49,404 nucleotides of DNA, from contig RDXV01000015.1 of the NCBI GenBank assembly GCA_004292695.1, forward strand, positions 1 to 49,404. Direction: 5' to 3'. Positions 42,660 through 49,404 of this stretch are shown piece after piece. The first letter of the stretch is position 1. Each line of letters opens with the position of its first letter. Under the pieces are notes generated by a model. That model saw nothing but the letters and a program-made list of their open reading frames with translations. It was not told where the DNA came from and did no database searches. This DNA is from Nostocales cyanobacterium. Its GTDB lineage: Bacteria; Cyanobacteriota; Cyanobacteriia; Cyanobacteriales; Nostocaceae. The position numbers and the translations under genes are program-made.

Positions 42660-43688
42660 TTGAGCCTTATGTCTGACCTTCCTTTCACTTTAGATCAGTT
42701 ACGCATTCTCAAAGCGATCGCCGCTGAAGGTAGCTTCAAACGCGCCGCTGACAGTCTTTACGTCTCGCAACCAGCTGTAAGTTTACAGGTGCAAAATCTG
42801 GAACGTCAGTTGGATGTACCCCTCTTTGATAGGGGAGGAAGACGCGCTCAATTAACCGAAGCCGGGCATCTACTCCTGACCTACGGTGAAAAAATCCTGA
42901 GTTTGTGCCAAGAAACCTGTCGCGCTATCGAAGATTTACAAAATCTCCAAGGTGGGACTTTGATAGTTGGTGCTTCTCAAACTACGGGTACTTATCTTCT
43001 CCCCCGTATGATCGGCCTATTTAGACAAAAATATCCCGATGTGGCGGTACAACTACACGTCCACTCCACCCGTCGCACAGCTTGGAGTGTGGCTAATGGA
43101 CAGGTAGATTTAGCCATTATTGGTGGTGAAATACCCTCAGAACTGACGGAATCTTTGCAGATTATCCCCTATGCGGAAGATGAGTTAGCTCTAATTTTAC
43201 CTACGTCTCACCCTTTTGCTAAATTAGACACCATTCAAAAAGAAGACCTATATAAATTACAATTCATCGGTCTTGACTCCCAATCAACTATCCGTAAAGT
43301 TATTGATCAAGTCTTGGCTCGTTGTGAAATTGATACCAGACGCTTTAGATTTGAAATGGAGTTAAATTCCATTGAAGCCATTAAAAATGCGGTGCAATCT
43401 GGTTTAGGAGCGGCTTTTGTTTCCACTTCGGCGATCGCCAAGGAATTACAAATGGGGGTGTTACACTGTACACCCATTGAAGGTGTAGTGGTCAAAAGAA
43501 CTCTCTGGTTGATTGTTAATCCCAATCGCTATAGATCCAAAGCAGCCGAGGCCTTTAGTGAAGAAATTTTATCTCAGTTTGCCACCACTGAATGGAATGA
43601 GGACACGTTAAAATTATCACATAAGAATCTGATGGTATCTAATATAGATTTAGATCCCGTGATTTCTAATTCTTCTGAACTAGATTAA
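42660..43688 (+). CDS. LysR-type regulator of carbon assimilation (PacR/RbcR-like)
   Basis: The 342-aa protein has an N-terminal winged helix-turn-helix ([40 protein letters not shown]) and a periplasmic-binding-protein-like effector domain ([15 protein letters not shown] onwards). This sequence type matches the cyanobacterial RbcR/NdhR/CmpR group, and its position next to the ndhF1 cluster fits PacR (All3953 of Nostoc PCC 7120), which controls carbon-assimilation and photosynthesis genes. Orthology is inferred from memory of gene order. The first four codons are optional: ATG 42669 is a second possible start. Confidence 0.9.
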   Translation: MSLMSDLPFTLDQLRILKAIAAEGSFKRAADSLYVSQPAVSLQVQNLERQLDVPLFDRGGRRAQLTEAGHLLLTYGEKILSLCQETCRAIEDLQNLQGGTLIVGASQTTGTYLLPRMIGLFRQKYPDVAVQLHVHSTRRTAWSVANGQVDLAIIGGEIPSELTESLQIIPYAEDELALILPTSHPFAKLDTIQKEDLYKLQFIGLDSQSTIRKVIDQVLARCEIDTRRFRFEMELNSIEAIKNAVQSGLGAAFVSTSAIAKELQMGVLHCTPIEGVVVKRTLWLIVNPNRYRSKAAEAFSEEILSQFATTEWNEDTLKLSHKNLMVSNIDLDPVISNSSELD

Positions 43689-43728
43689 CAGTTCTGTCAG
43701 TAGTCAATAGTCAAAATTCAATAGCTAA

Positions 43729-43756
43729 CGACTAATGACTAATGACTAATGACTAA
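43729..43756. repeat. Heptamer repeat (TGACTAA)n
   Basis: Four copies of CGACTAA/TGACTAA, the same unit as at 1-98, lie between the LysR stop and the kinase ATG, ending 8 bp before the ATG. Confidence 0.92.
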
Positions 43757-43764
43757 TTACTACT

Positions 43765-45165
43765 ATGGAAGTTTACTGCACCCGTCCTCACTGTCAACGT
43801 CCCCAAAATTACTTTAGTGATTTGGACGATAGCACGACTCTAAAAACAGTTACTCAAAAATACTGTACTAGCTGTGGAATGCCGCTGATTTTGCGTAACC
43901 GATACTTGCCAATTAAACTTTTGGGTAAAGGTGGTTTCGGTGCTGCTTTTTTAGCCATTGATCGAGATACGCCTAAAATGCGTCAATGTGTGGTGAAACA
44001 ATTCCAACCTATTGGAAATTTGACAACGGAAGCATTAGCAAAAGCTAGGGTTTTATTTATCCAGGAAGCTGGTGTTTTGGAAGAATTAGGTCATGAACAT
44101 CAGCAAATACCTGATTTATTTGCTTTCTTCCCCATTACTGTCCCCAGTTTACAACCAGGGCAACAAGATGAGTTTTTTTACCTGGTGCAAGAATTTATTG
44201 ATGGTCAAACTTTAGAAACAGAATTACTACAAGAAGGCAAATTTTCAGAAATTGGTGTTACACAAATACTGACGGAAATTCTCCCTGTTCTCCAATTTAT
44301 CCACGACAAAGGGATTATCCATCGAGATATTAAACCCTCTAACATCATGCGTCGTCGAGATGGTAAACTCTTTCTCCTAGATTTTGGAGCAGTTAAACAA
44401 ATTACTAATACACCTGGTATTTCTACTGGTTCTACAGGAATTTACTCTCTGGGTTTTGCACCACCAGAACAAATGTCAGGGGGTCAAGTATTTCCATCTA
44501 CAGATTTATATGCTTTAGCTGTGACTTTGATTACTTTACTTACAGGTGAAGAAGCGGCTACTTTATTTGATACCTATACCAATGAATGGAAATGGCAACA
44601 CAAAGCCAAGGTGAGTCAGCGATTAGCTGATATTCTAGATAAAATGTTACTTCCTGCGGCGAGTCAACGTTTTCAGTCCGCAGTAGAGGTTTTAGAAGTT
44701 CTTTCTCCACCACCTCCAACAAAATTACAACCTGCTACCCCACCACCACCCCAACCAATACAGTCTCCTGCACCTGTTCCCCAACCACCAGCACAAACAC
44801 CAGTACCTGTAAAACCAGCTTTTTCTACCTGGGAAATACTAGCTGGGGCGGCTTTTAGTGGTTTTGAAGGCACTTTAATAGCAATTGCACTTTTCAGCGT
44901 TGTTAAAAACCCAATTGTTACTCTAGCTGTTGCCATTGTCATTTTAACCGGGTTAATTTTCGCCCAAACTAGACGCTGGTTAGAAAGATTTGATTTCTTA
45001 ATTCTGCCTGGAATTAGTCTAGCAATTCTATTTTTTGTGCCTTTTTTAAGAAGTGGTTTATTACTTCAACAAGTGGTAATTTTAGCTTTCGCTTCTGCTT
45101 TGGTTGCTGTAGCCGCAGCAAGTTTATTTAGATTAATTTATAAGTTAATTTACTTATTTTTCTAA
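43765..45165 (+). CDS. Ser/Thr protein kinase with zinc-ribbon N-terminus and membrane C-terminus
   Basis: The 466-aa protein starts with a four-Cys zinc ribbon (C5, C10, C34, C37). The kinase domain has the glycine loop GKGGFG (54-59), Lys78 in VVKQF, catalytic H186-R187-D188-IKPSN, the D206-FG motif and GFAPPEQ. A Pro-rich linker (about 312-350) leads to three or four hydrophobic helices at the C-terminus. This is a Hanks-type kinase layout common in filamentous cyanobacteria. It should phosphorylate Ser/Thr residues at the inner face of the membrane; its substrate is unknown. In my recollection it is not between devH and pacR in Nostoc PCC 7120. Confidence 0.95.
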   Translation: MEVYCTRPHCQRPQNYFSDLDDSTTLKTVTQKYCTSCGMPLILRNRYLPIKLLGKGGFGAAFLAIDRDTPKMRQCVVKQFQPIGNLTTEALAKARVLFIQEAGVLEELGHEHQQIPDLFAFFPITVPSLQPGQQDEFFYLVQEFIDGQTLETELLQEGKFSEIGVTQILTEILPVLQFIHDKGIIHRDIKPSNIMRRRDGKLFLLDFGAVKQITNTPGISTGSTGIYSLGFAPPEQMSGGQVFPSTDLYALAVTLITLLTGEEAATLFDTYTNEWKWQHKAKVSQRLADILDKMLLPAASQRFQSAVEVLEVLSPPPPTKLQPATPPPPQPIQSPAPVPQPPAQTPVPVKPAFSTWEILAGAAFSGFEGTLIAIALFSVVKNPIVTLAVAIVILTGLIFAQTRRWLERFDFLILPGISLAILFFVPFLRSGLLLQQVVILAFASALVAVAAASLFRLIYKLIYLFF

Positions 45166-45288
45166 TTTCAAATATGACACCGATTCAACACGTAGGAAAA
45201 AAAACTGTTCATGGCTATTGCTTCTGGATGGAATATGCTGTTGTCAGCGGTAACAAGAAAAACAACAATATCTCAAATAAAAACCATC

Positions 45289-45876
45289 ATGGAAAAACCA
45301 GCTAAACCAGAATATCCCATTCATAAGCTATTAGAAGATCGTTGGAGTCCTCTAGCATTTTCTAGCAAACCCATCACACCAGAAACTATATCCAGTTTAT
45401 TAGAAGTTGCCCGTTGGACTGCATCTTGTTACAATGAGCAACCTTGGCGGTTTATCATTGCTACTCAGGAAAACACCGCCGAATTTAATAAATTACTCAG
45501 TTGTATTGTAGAAGCAAATCAGGTGTGGGCTAAAAATGCGCCAGTGCTGATGATATCGGTAGCTAAACTCAATTTTGATCAAAACGGCAAACCTAATCGT
45601 CATGCTGCTTATGATCTGGGTGCAGCGGTTTGTAGTTTGACAACTCAAGCTACATCCTTGGGGTTATTTGTACATCAAATGGGTGGTTTTGATGTTGCTA
45701 AAACCAAAGAACTATACAATATCCCAGAAGATTACGAACCAATGACGGCGATCGCCATAGGTTATGCAGGTGATCCCCAAAGTTTACCACCACAATATCA
45801 ACAACGGGAATTTGCAGAACGTCAACGTCATCCTCAAGATACTTTTAGATTTACCAACATTTGGGGGAATAGGTGA
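45289..45876 (+). CDS. Nitroreductase-family flavoprotein
   Basis: The protein has the FMN-dependent nitroreductase fold: LLEDRWSPLAFSSKPI (RWSPRAF-type FMN contact), LLEVARWTASCYNEQPWRFI (the S..N.QPWRF motif), YDLGAAVCSLTTQATSLGLFVHQMGGFD and AIAIGYAGDP. It probably reduces nitro compounds, quinones or flavin-linked substrates with NAD(P)H. ATG 45289 gives the family-typical start; ATG 45211, behind a GGAAA site, would add 26 residues with no family resemblance. Confidence 0.9.
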   Translation: MEKPAKPEYPIHKLLEDRWSPLAFSSKPITPETISSLLEVARWTASCYNEQPWRFIIATQENTAEFNKLLSCIVEANQVWAKNAPVLMISVAKLNFDQNGKPNRHAAYDLGAAVCSLTTQATSLGLFVHQMGGFDVAKTKELYNIPEDYEPMTAIAIGYAGDPQSLPPQYQQREFAERQRHPQDTFRFTNIWGNR

Positions 45877-45894
45877 CAGGTGACAGGTGACAGT
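45873..45894. repeat. Heptamer repeat (AGGTGAC)n
   Basis: Three copies of AGGTGAC begin at the stop codon of the nitroreductase gene. The rest of the gap to 46076 has no gene. Confidence 0.88.
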
Positions 45895-46076
45895 TTTAGA
45901 AACCCATTTTTTTGGTAAGTTTGAATTTTCACGTAAAGTGCAAGGTTTTTGAGTTCTTACCCCCCTAAATCTTGCATTTTTTAAAATTAAAAGAGTCTAA
46001 AACAGTTTACTTGTAAAGTTTTCATATTTATATGCCTGACGGGACGCTACAAGGACAGCAAACCATAGTGAATAAA

Positions 46077-46118
46077 AAGTTAAGAAAAATTTAAGTAGAA
46101 GTTAATAGAGTATTAACA
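46077..46118 (+). promoter_or_regulatory. Pho-box-like array upstream of the phosphate-binding gene
   Basis: Four TTAA cores occur at 46080, 46091, 46102 and 46113, spaced by exactly 11 bp. Cyanobacterial Pho boxes (SphR/PhoB sites) are 8-bp direct repeats with a TTAA core and 3-bp spacers, that is an 11-bp period. The array lies about 110 bp before the pstS-like start. The flanking bases fit the published consensus only partly, so this is a strong but unproven candidate. Confidence 0.65.
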
Positions 46119-46227
46119 TAATTCCCAAATTATTAATCTCAGAATTAAATAACAAAAAAATAGAATAAAACTGAATATATTAACAGCTAATAACAGATAA
46201 ACATATAAACGATATTGGCAATTAAAT

Positions 46228-47310
46228 ATGATGTCACAAAAAAAAGAAGCTACAGTTCTGGTTCTATCTCTATTAACAACAACATTACTACTGGGTGCGG
46301 GGTTCTTTTGGTTTACCAAAGATGCAAAAGTAGATATCAACAACCTCAGCACATCTAATTCTAATAATCCTAATAATTCTAATTCTATTCAGGGAAATCA
46401 ACCCCAGAACACACCCAAAACAGCTAACAGTACAAACTTTACCAGTGTAGCCGATATCCCGACGGGATTATTTAATTATGGGGGTAGTACATCTTGGGCC
46501 CCTATTCGCTTATCTGTTGATTCAGTCATACAAACAGCTAGGCCAGAATACAGACTCAGATATGTGCAACCTACTAACGCTACTCCTGGTTCTGGGACTG
46601 GGATAGATGCTTTAATTGAGGGTAAGCTAACCTTTGCCCAGTCTTCTCGCCCAGTGACTGACGCAGAATTAAAACGCGCTCAACAGCGTGGGTTTCAACT
46701 TAATCAAATTCCTATAGCCATTGATGGGTTAGCTGTGGCTGTCAATCCTAACTTGAATGTTCCTGGATTGACAATAAGCCAGCTAAAGTCCATTTACACA
46801 GGCAATATCAAAAATTGGAATGAAGTCGGTGGACCAAATTTACCCATTCAGGCATTTACACGTCGTGTTAGTGATGGTGGCACTGTTGAGCTTTTTGTCC
46901 AAGACATTATGGGTGGTCAAGGTTTCGGTTCTCAAGTAGAGTTTGTATCTACGACCACCCAAGCTTTAAGGAAGCTGGCTGATAGTCCTGGTGGCATTTA
47001 TTACGCTTCTGCTCCAGAGGTTGTTCCTCAATGTTCTGTTAAACCGTTGCCTATTGGTAGGACACCAGGAGAATTTGTTCCTCCCTATCAAGAACCTTTA
47101 ATTCTTCCTAATCAATGTCCTAGTCAGCGCAACCAACTAAACATTCAGGCTTTCCAATCAGGAAAGTACCCGATTACCCGCAATCTGTTTGTGATTGTCA
47201 AACAGAATGGTCAAACTGAGGAAAAAGCTGGTACTGCTTATGCTAACTTGTTGCTAACAGAGCAGGGGCAGGAACTCATTGCCCAAGCTGGGTTTGTTAA
47301 AATCCGCTGA
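46228..47310 (+). CDS. Phosphate ABC transporter substrate-binding protein (PstS-like)
   Basis: The 360-aa protein has an N-terminal membrane anchor or signal (VLVLSLLTTTLLLGAGFFWF), an Asn/Ser-rich linker (about 40-70), then a PBP-like domain with PstS features: FNYGGSTSWAPIRL, GSGTGIDALIEGKLTFAQSSRPV, INGLA-type AIDGLAVAVNP and LTISQLKSIYTGNIKNWNEVGG. It should bind phosphate (or a related oxyanion) in the periplasm, tethered to the membrane. No permease genes follow, so it may serve a distant Pst system or act as a sensor. A Pho-box-like array upstream suggests induction by phosphate starvation. Confidence 0.88.
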   Translation: MMSQKKEATVLVLSLLTTTLLLGAGFFWFTKDAKVDINNLSTSNSNNPNNSNSIQGNQPQNTPKTANSTNFTSVADIPTGLFNYGGSTSWAPIRLSVDSVIQTARPEYRLRYVQPTNATPGSGTGIDALIEGKLTFAQSSRPVTDAELKRAQQRGFQLNQIPIAIDGLAVAVNPNLNVPGLTISQLKSIYTGNIKNWNEVGGPNLPIQAFTRRVSDGGTVELFVQDIMGGQGFGSQVEFVSTTTQALRKLADSPGGIYYASAPEVVPQCSVKPLPIGRTPGEFVPPYQEPLILPNQCPSQRNQLNIQAFQSGKYPITRNLFVIVKQNGQTEEKAGTAYANLLLTEQGQELIAQAGFVKIR

Positions 47311-47380
47311 CACCTGCTGGTCATATTTCCCAGAATCCATGTAACTAGCACATTTCACATTGATTTTGTGAGTGTGCTTT

Positions 47381-48130
47381 TTAACTAGCTCTGTTAATTG
47401 ACTCTGCTGGTAAGCAAATCAAGTTATCACCTTGGGTAAGAATTAAGCCACGTTGACGTAATTTACCCATTAAGCGTGTAACTGTAACGCGAGTAGAACC
47501 AATAGCACTACCTATTTGGGCATGGGTGAGGGGGAAGGGTAAACAGTATCCACGAATTACATCGGGGTCTGTTTCGCTCATTGCAGGTTCTCCATATTCC
47601 TCTATCAATAAGGTGAGGAATCCGAGTAGTCTGTCAATGGTGCGGCGCTGTCCCAAGGCACTCAACCATAATAGTTTGCGTTGGTGTTGGTATCTAAAAG
47701 CGTCCATTACTTCCCGGCGGAAGTGAGGCCAGTTGTCCAAATCATGCCAGTACATCCATAACACTGCGGTTTGGTCAACGTGGGCGTAGGATTGGAGTGT
47801 AAAGGGAGACTGGGCAACAATTTCAAATGGTTGTCCTGCTCCGACAAAACCCAAAAATGCTTCTTCTGGGGTTCTGTTGATACGTCGAGATGTTAACTGA
47901 CTGGCTGTAGCGCTGACTTGGGCTGTACCTACCATGCGGATTGCACCCCGTTGTACTAGATATAGTAATCCAGGTCTAGCAGGAATACGTTCATCTTTGC
48001 TGAAGGTGCGGCAGCGGTAGTGTTCTTGCGCCCAGTCAAGAATGCGTTGCCAAGTTAGAAAAGGCCGTGATGCTTCGGAAAAAGAGGATTGAGATTGCAT
48101 AGGTAACAAAGAGCGTTCGGCTGAAGACAA
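47381..48130 (-). CDS. CRP/FNR-family regulator, DevH-like
   Basis: The 249-aa protein has an N-terminal cyclic-nucleotide-binding-type beta barrel (RTFSKDERIPARPGLLYLVQRGAIRMVG) and a C-terminal winged helix (LTHAQIGSAIGSTRVTVTRLMGKLRQRGLI). Canonical cAMP-binding residues of the RxSA type are not evident, so the ligand may differ. Its place at the outer end of the ndhD/ndhF/nnrU/LysR series matches DevH (Alr3952 in Nostoc PCC 7120), needed for heterocyst glycolipid layer formation. Orthology rests on recalled gene order and overall similarity, not a search. Confidence 0.85.
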   Translation of the reverse strand: MSSAERSLLPMQSQSSFSEASRPFLTWQRILDWAQEHYRCRTFSKDERIPARPGLLYLVQRGAIRMVGTAQVSATASQLTSRRINRTPEEAFLGFVGAGQPFEIVAQSPFTLQSYAHVDQTAVLWMYWHDLDNWPHFRREVMDAFRYQHQRKLLWLSALGQRRTIDRLLGFLTLLIEEYGEPAMSETDPDVIRGYCLPFPLTHAQIGSAIGSTRVTVTRLMGKLRQRGLILTQGDNLICLPAESINRAS

Positions 48131-48411
48131 AGACTAAATAATATGCTGCAAGGAGTGTCTTTGTGTTAACAGGGTTGGTTTGATGCTGTGTAGCATCTGC
48201 CATTTAAAGTGTAGACAGTAGATGTTACTCCCTACTCTTTTGTTATACTTCTTACTGTACAATGAGGGTAGTAAAGTTTACTAATCATTCATTGATTATT
48301 CATGAAATTTTATCCTACTCTCATTTTTCTTTACTTAGACTAAACTTCTACCTAAAGGTGGATAGAACAGGATAAAATCTTGATAACCATTAAACTTTCC
48401 TCAATCACTAC
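48131..48411. other. Divergent intergenic region
   Basis: A 281-bp region between the DevH-like gene and the ArgS-like gene. It is AT-rich with no gene. I looked for NtcA sites (GTA-N8-TAC) and found none that is convincing. Confidence 0.4.
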
Positions 48412-49305
48412 GTGCATCATTGGCTACTGTTTCAGAAGTATACCTCGATTAAACATCTAGTATATATCCAATTAAGGAATTTCCTAAGTGTTTATACTAA
48501 GGATGAAGCAATTTTATTGATAAAAAATGGTCGAGTGCCTCTATACCAAGATACAGATGTGAGAAAAATTTTATATATTTCTAGTGTAGCTTTGCAACTT
48601 TCTGGCGGTGATAGTTCAAAATCTACAAGTTTGGTTAGAGACATTGCCTCTGGTTTATCAGCAGATTTTAGCGAACTGTTTAGCGTTAAAGTAGTTGCTC
48701 CGGCTTGGATTCATATAGAACTCACTGATCCTACTTTAGCAGCTTGGTTAAATTTTCTGATCGATAAAAATGGTTATTTTCAGGAGTTTAGCTCAAGAAA
48801 TCAGGTTACTAACATAAATATTACAGAATTTGAGCCGCAAGAATCCGGGTTAAAAAACATTAATTCATATTTTCAGATTCAGTACGCCCATGCTCGCTGT
48901 TGTTCGCTGTTGAGATTAGCTGGTAGAGAAGGTTTGATGAAAATTGTACAAGAGGGTACAAATAACTTGAGGATATTATCTCACGAAACTATACCTTGGC
49001 TTAATTGTGATCAAAAATTGCGTTTTTATCAGCCAGAGGAATTGTGTTTACTTGGGTTGTTGGTGAAAACGGTAGATAATTTGGTGTTTCCTGATGCTCA
49101 CGGGATGGTTAACTGGAAGACAGAAGCTTTAAAACTGAGTGCAGCGTGGGAAAGTTTTTGGTGTAGTTGTCGAATTTGGGGAGATGTGAAAAATAATTCT
49201 TTGGAGTTAGCTCAAGCTAGATTAGGGTTACTGATGGTTACTCAGTTGGTTTTAAAGTCTGTGTTAGAGAACAGGTTAGGAGTTTTAGCACCTATGGAGT
49301 TGTGA
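48412..49305 (+). CDS. ArgS-like protein: N-terminal and DALR domains without a catalytic core
   Basis: The 297-aa protein resembles two ends of arginyl-tRNA synthetase. The N-terminal part (residues about 75-130: VRDIASGLSADFSELFSVKVVAPAWIHIELTDPTLAAWL) follows the pattern of the ArgS N-terminal additional domain. The C-terminal part has the DALR anticodon-binding signature IQYAHARCCSLLRLAGREG and a C-terminal GLL..TVDNLVF helix set. The catalytic HIGH and KMSKS motifs are absent. It may bind tRNA-Arg without charging it. The start at GTG 48412 is uncertain; the first 50 residues look less conserved. Confidence 0.75.
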   Translation: MHHWLLFQKYTSIKHLVYIQLRNFLSVYTKDEAILLIKNGRVPLYQDTDVRKILYISSVALQLSGGDSSKSTSLVRDIASGLSADFSELFSVKVVAPAWIHIELTDPTLAAWLNFLIDKNGYFQEFSSRNQVTNINITEFEPQESGLKNINSYFQIQYAHARCCSLLRLAGREGLMKIVQEGTNNLRILSHETIPWLNCDQKLRFYQPEELCLLGLLVKTVDNLVFPDAHGMVNWKTEALKLSAAWESFWCSCRIWGDVKNNSLELAQARLGLLMVTQLVLKSVLENRLGVLAPMEL

Positions 49306-49306
49306 A

Positions 49307-49404
49307 CAGTTATCAGTTATCAGTTATCAGTTATCAGTTATCAGTTATCAGTTATCAGTTATCAGTTATCAGTTATCAGTTATCAGTTATCAGTTATCAG
49401 TTAT
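49307..49404. repeat. Heptamer repeat (CAGTTAT)n
   Basis: Fourteen exact copies of CAGTTAT run from 2 bp after the ArgS-like stop codon to the window edge, where the array continues. Confidence 0.98.

Noticed and set aside
48131..48411. NtcA binding site near the devH-like gene
   Set aside because: Several GTA and TAC triplets occur, but none with the required eight-base spacing plus a suitably placed -10 element.
49307..49404. Possible CRISPR array
   Set aside because: The units are 7 bp, contiguous and without spacers; the same holds for the other tandem arrays. No cas genes occur, and the RecB/Cas4-like nuclease stands alone.
1..49404. tRNA, rRNA or riboswitch genes
   Set aside because: I inspected the intergenic regions on both strands for GTTCRANNC-type T-loops and conserved riboswitch cores and found none that I could support.

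Overview
This window comes from a filamentous, heterocyst-forming cyanobacterium of the order Nostocales. The evidence is the NDH-1 subunits NdhD1 and NdhF1, a PacR/RbcR-type LysR regulator, a CRP-family protein resembling DevH, many GCGATCGC (HIP1) sites, abundant tandem heptanucleotide repeats, and cyanobacterial families such as DUF29, DUF928, XisI and NnrU. The DNA is AT-rich, as in the Anabaena/Dolichospermum/Aphanizomenon group. No sequence search was possible, so the genus is not fixed.

Layout. 0.1-6.5 kb: a transglutaminase-like protein, an unknown protein, a RecB-like Fe-S nuclease, a phosphohexomutase and a LapA-domain membrane protein. 6.5-10.4 kb: toxin-antitoxin (TA) modules (BrnT/BrnA, a MazF-like pair, an orphan BrnA, a lone HicB), an unknown coiled-coil membrane protein and a DUF29 protein. 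10.5-12.1 kb: ndhD1. 13.0-37.2 kb: an accessory region holding a DUF4231-lysozyme fusion, an L,D-transpeptidase-like protein, a SLOG/LSDAT-like protein, a two-partner secretion pair, a secreted TPR-CHAT putative protease, a triple-TIR/CHASE2 membrane protein and a DUF928 protein. These are followed by partly decayed TA modules, a xisI remnant, an alpha/beta hydrolase and an HNH endonuclease with a small partner. 37.3-42.2 kb: ndhF1, a thioredoxin-like protein and an NnrU-like protein. 42.6-49.3 kb: the LysR regulator, a Ser/Thr kinase, a nitroreductase, a phosphate-binding protein behind a Pho-box-like element, the DevH-like regulator and an ArgS-like protein with no catalytic core.

The core genes ndhD1, ndhF1, thioredoxin, nnrU, LysR and devH keep the relative order and orientation I recall for Nostoc sp. 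PCC 7120 (alr3952-alr3957). There ndhF and ndhD are neighbours; here about 25 kb of accessory DNA lies between them. The most system-like part of that insert is the co-directional series tpsA-tpsB-CHAT-(TIR)3/CHASE2-DUF928: a secreted adhesin-like protein with its porin, an exported caspase-like protein, and a membrane sensor carrying three putative NADase domains.

Repeats organise much of the window. One double-hairpin family brackets the BrnTA and MazF-like modules, and a second family brackets three successive TA modules at 31-34 kb. A 103-bp MITE with a TA duplication sits inside a vapC pseudogene, a second MITE lies upstream of ndhF1, and all but one of the simple tandem repeats I marked, at least eight of them, have a 7-bp unit.
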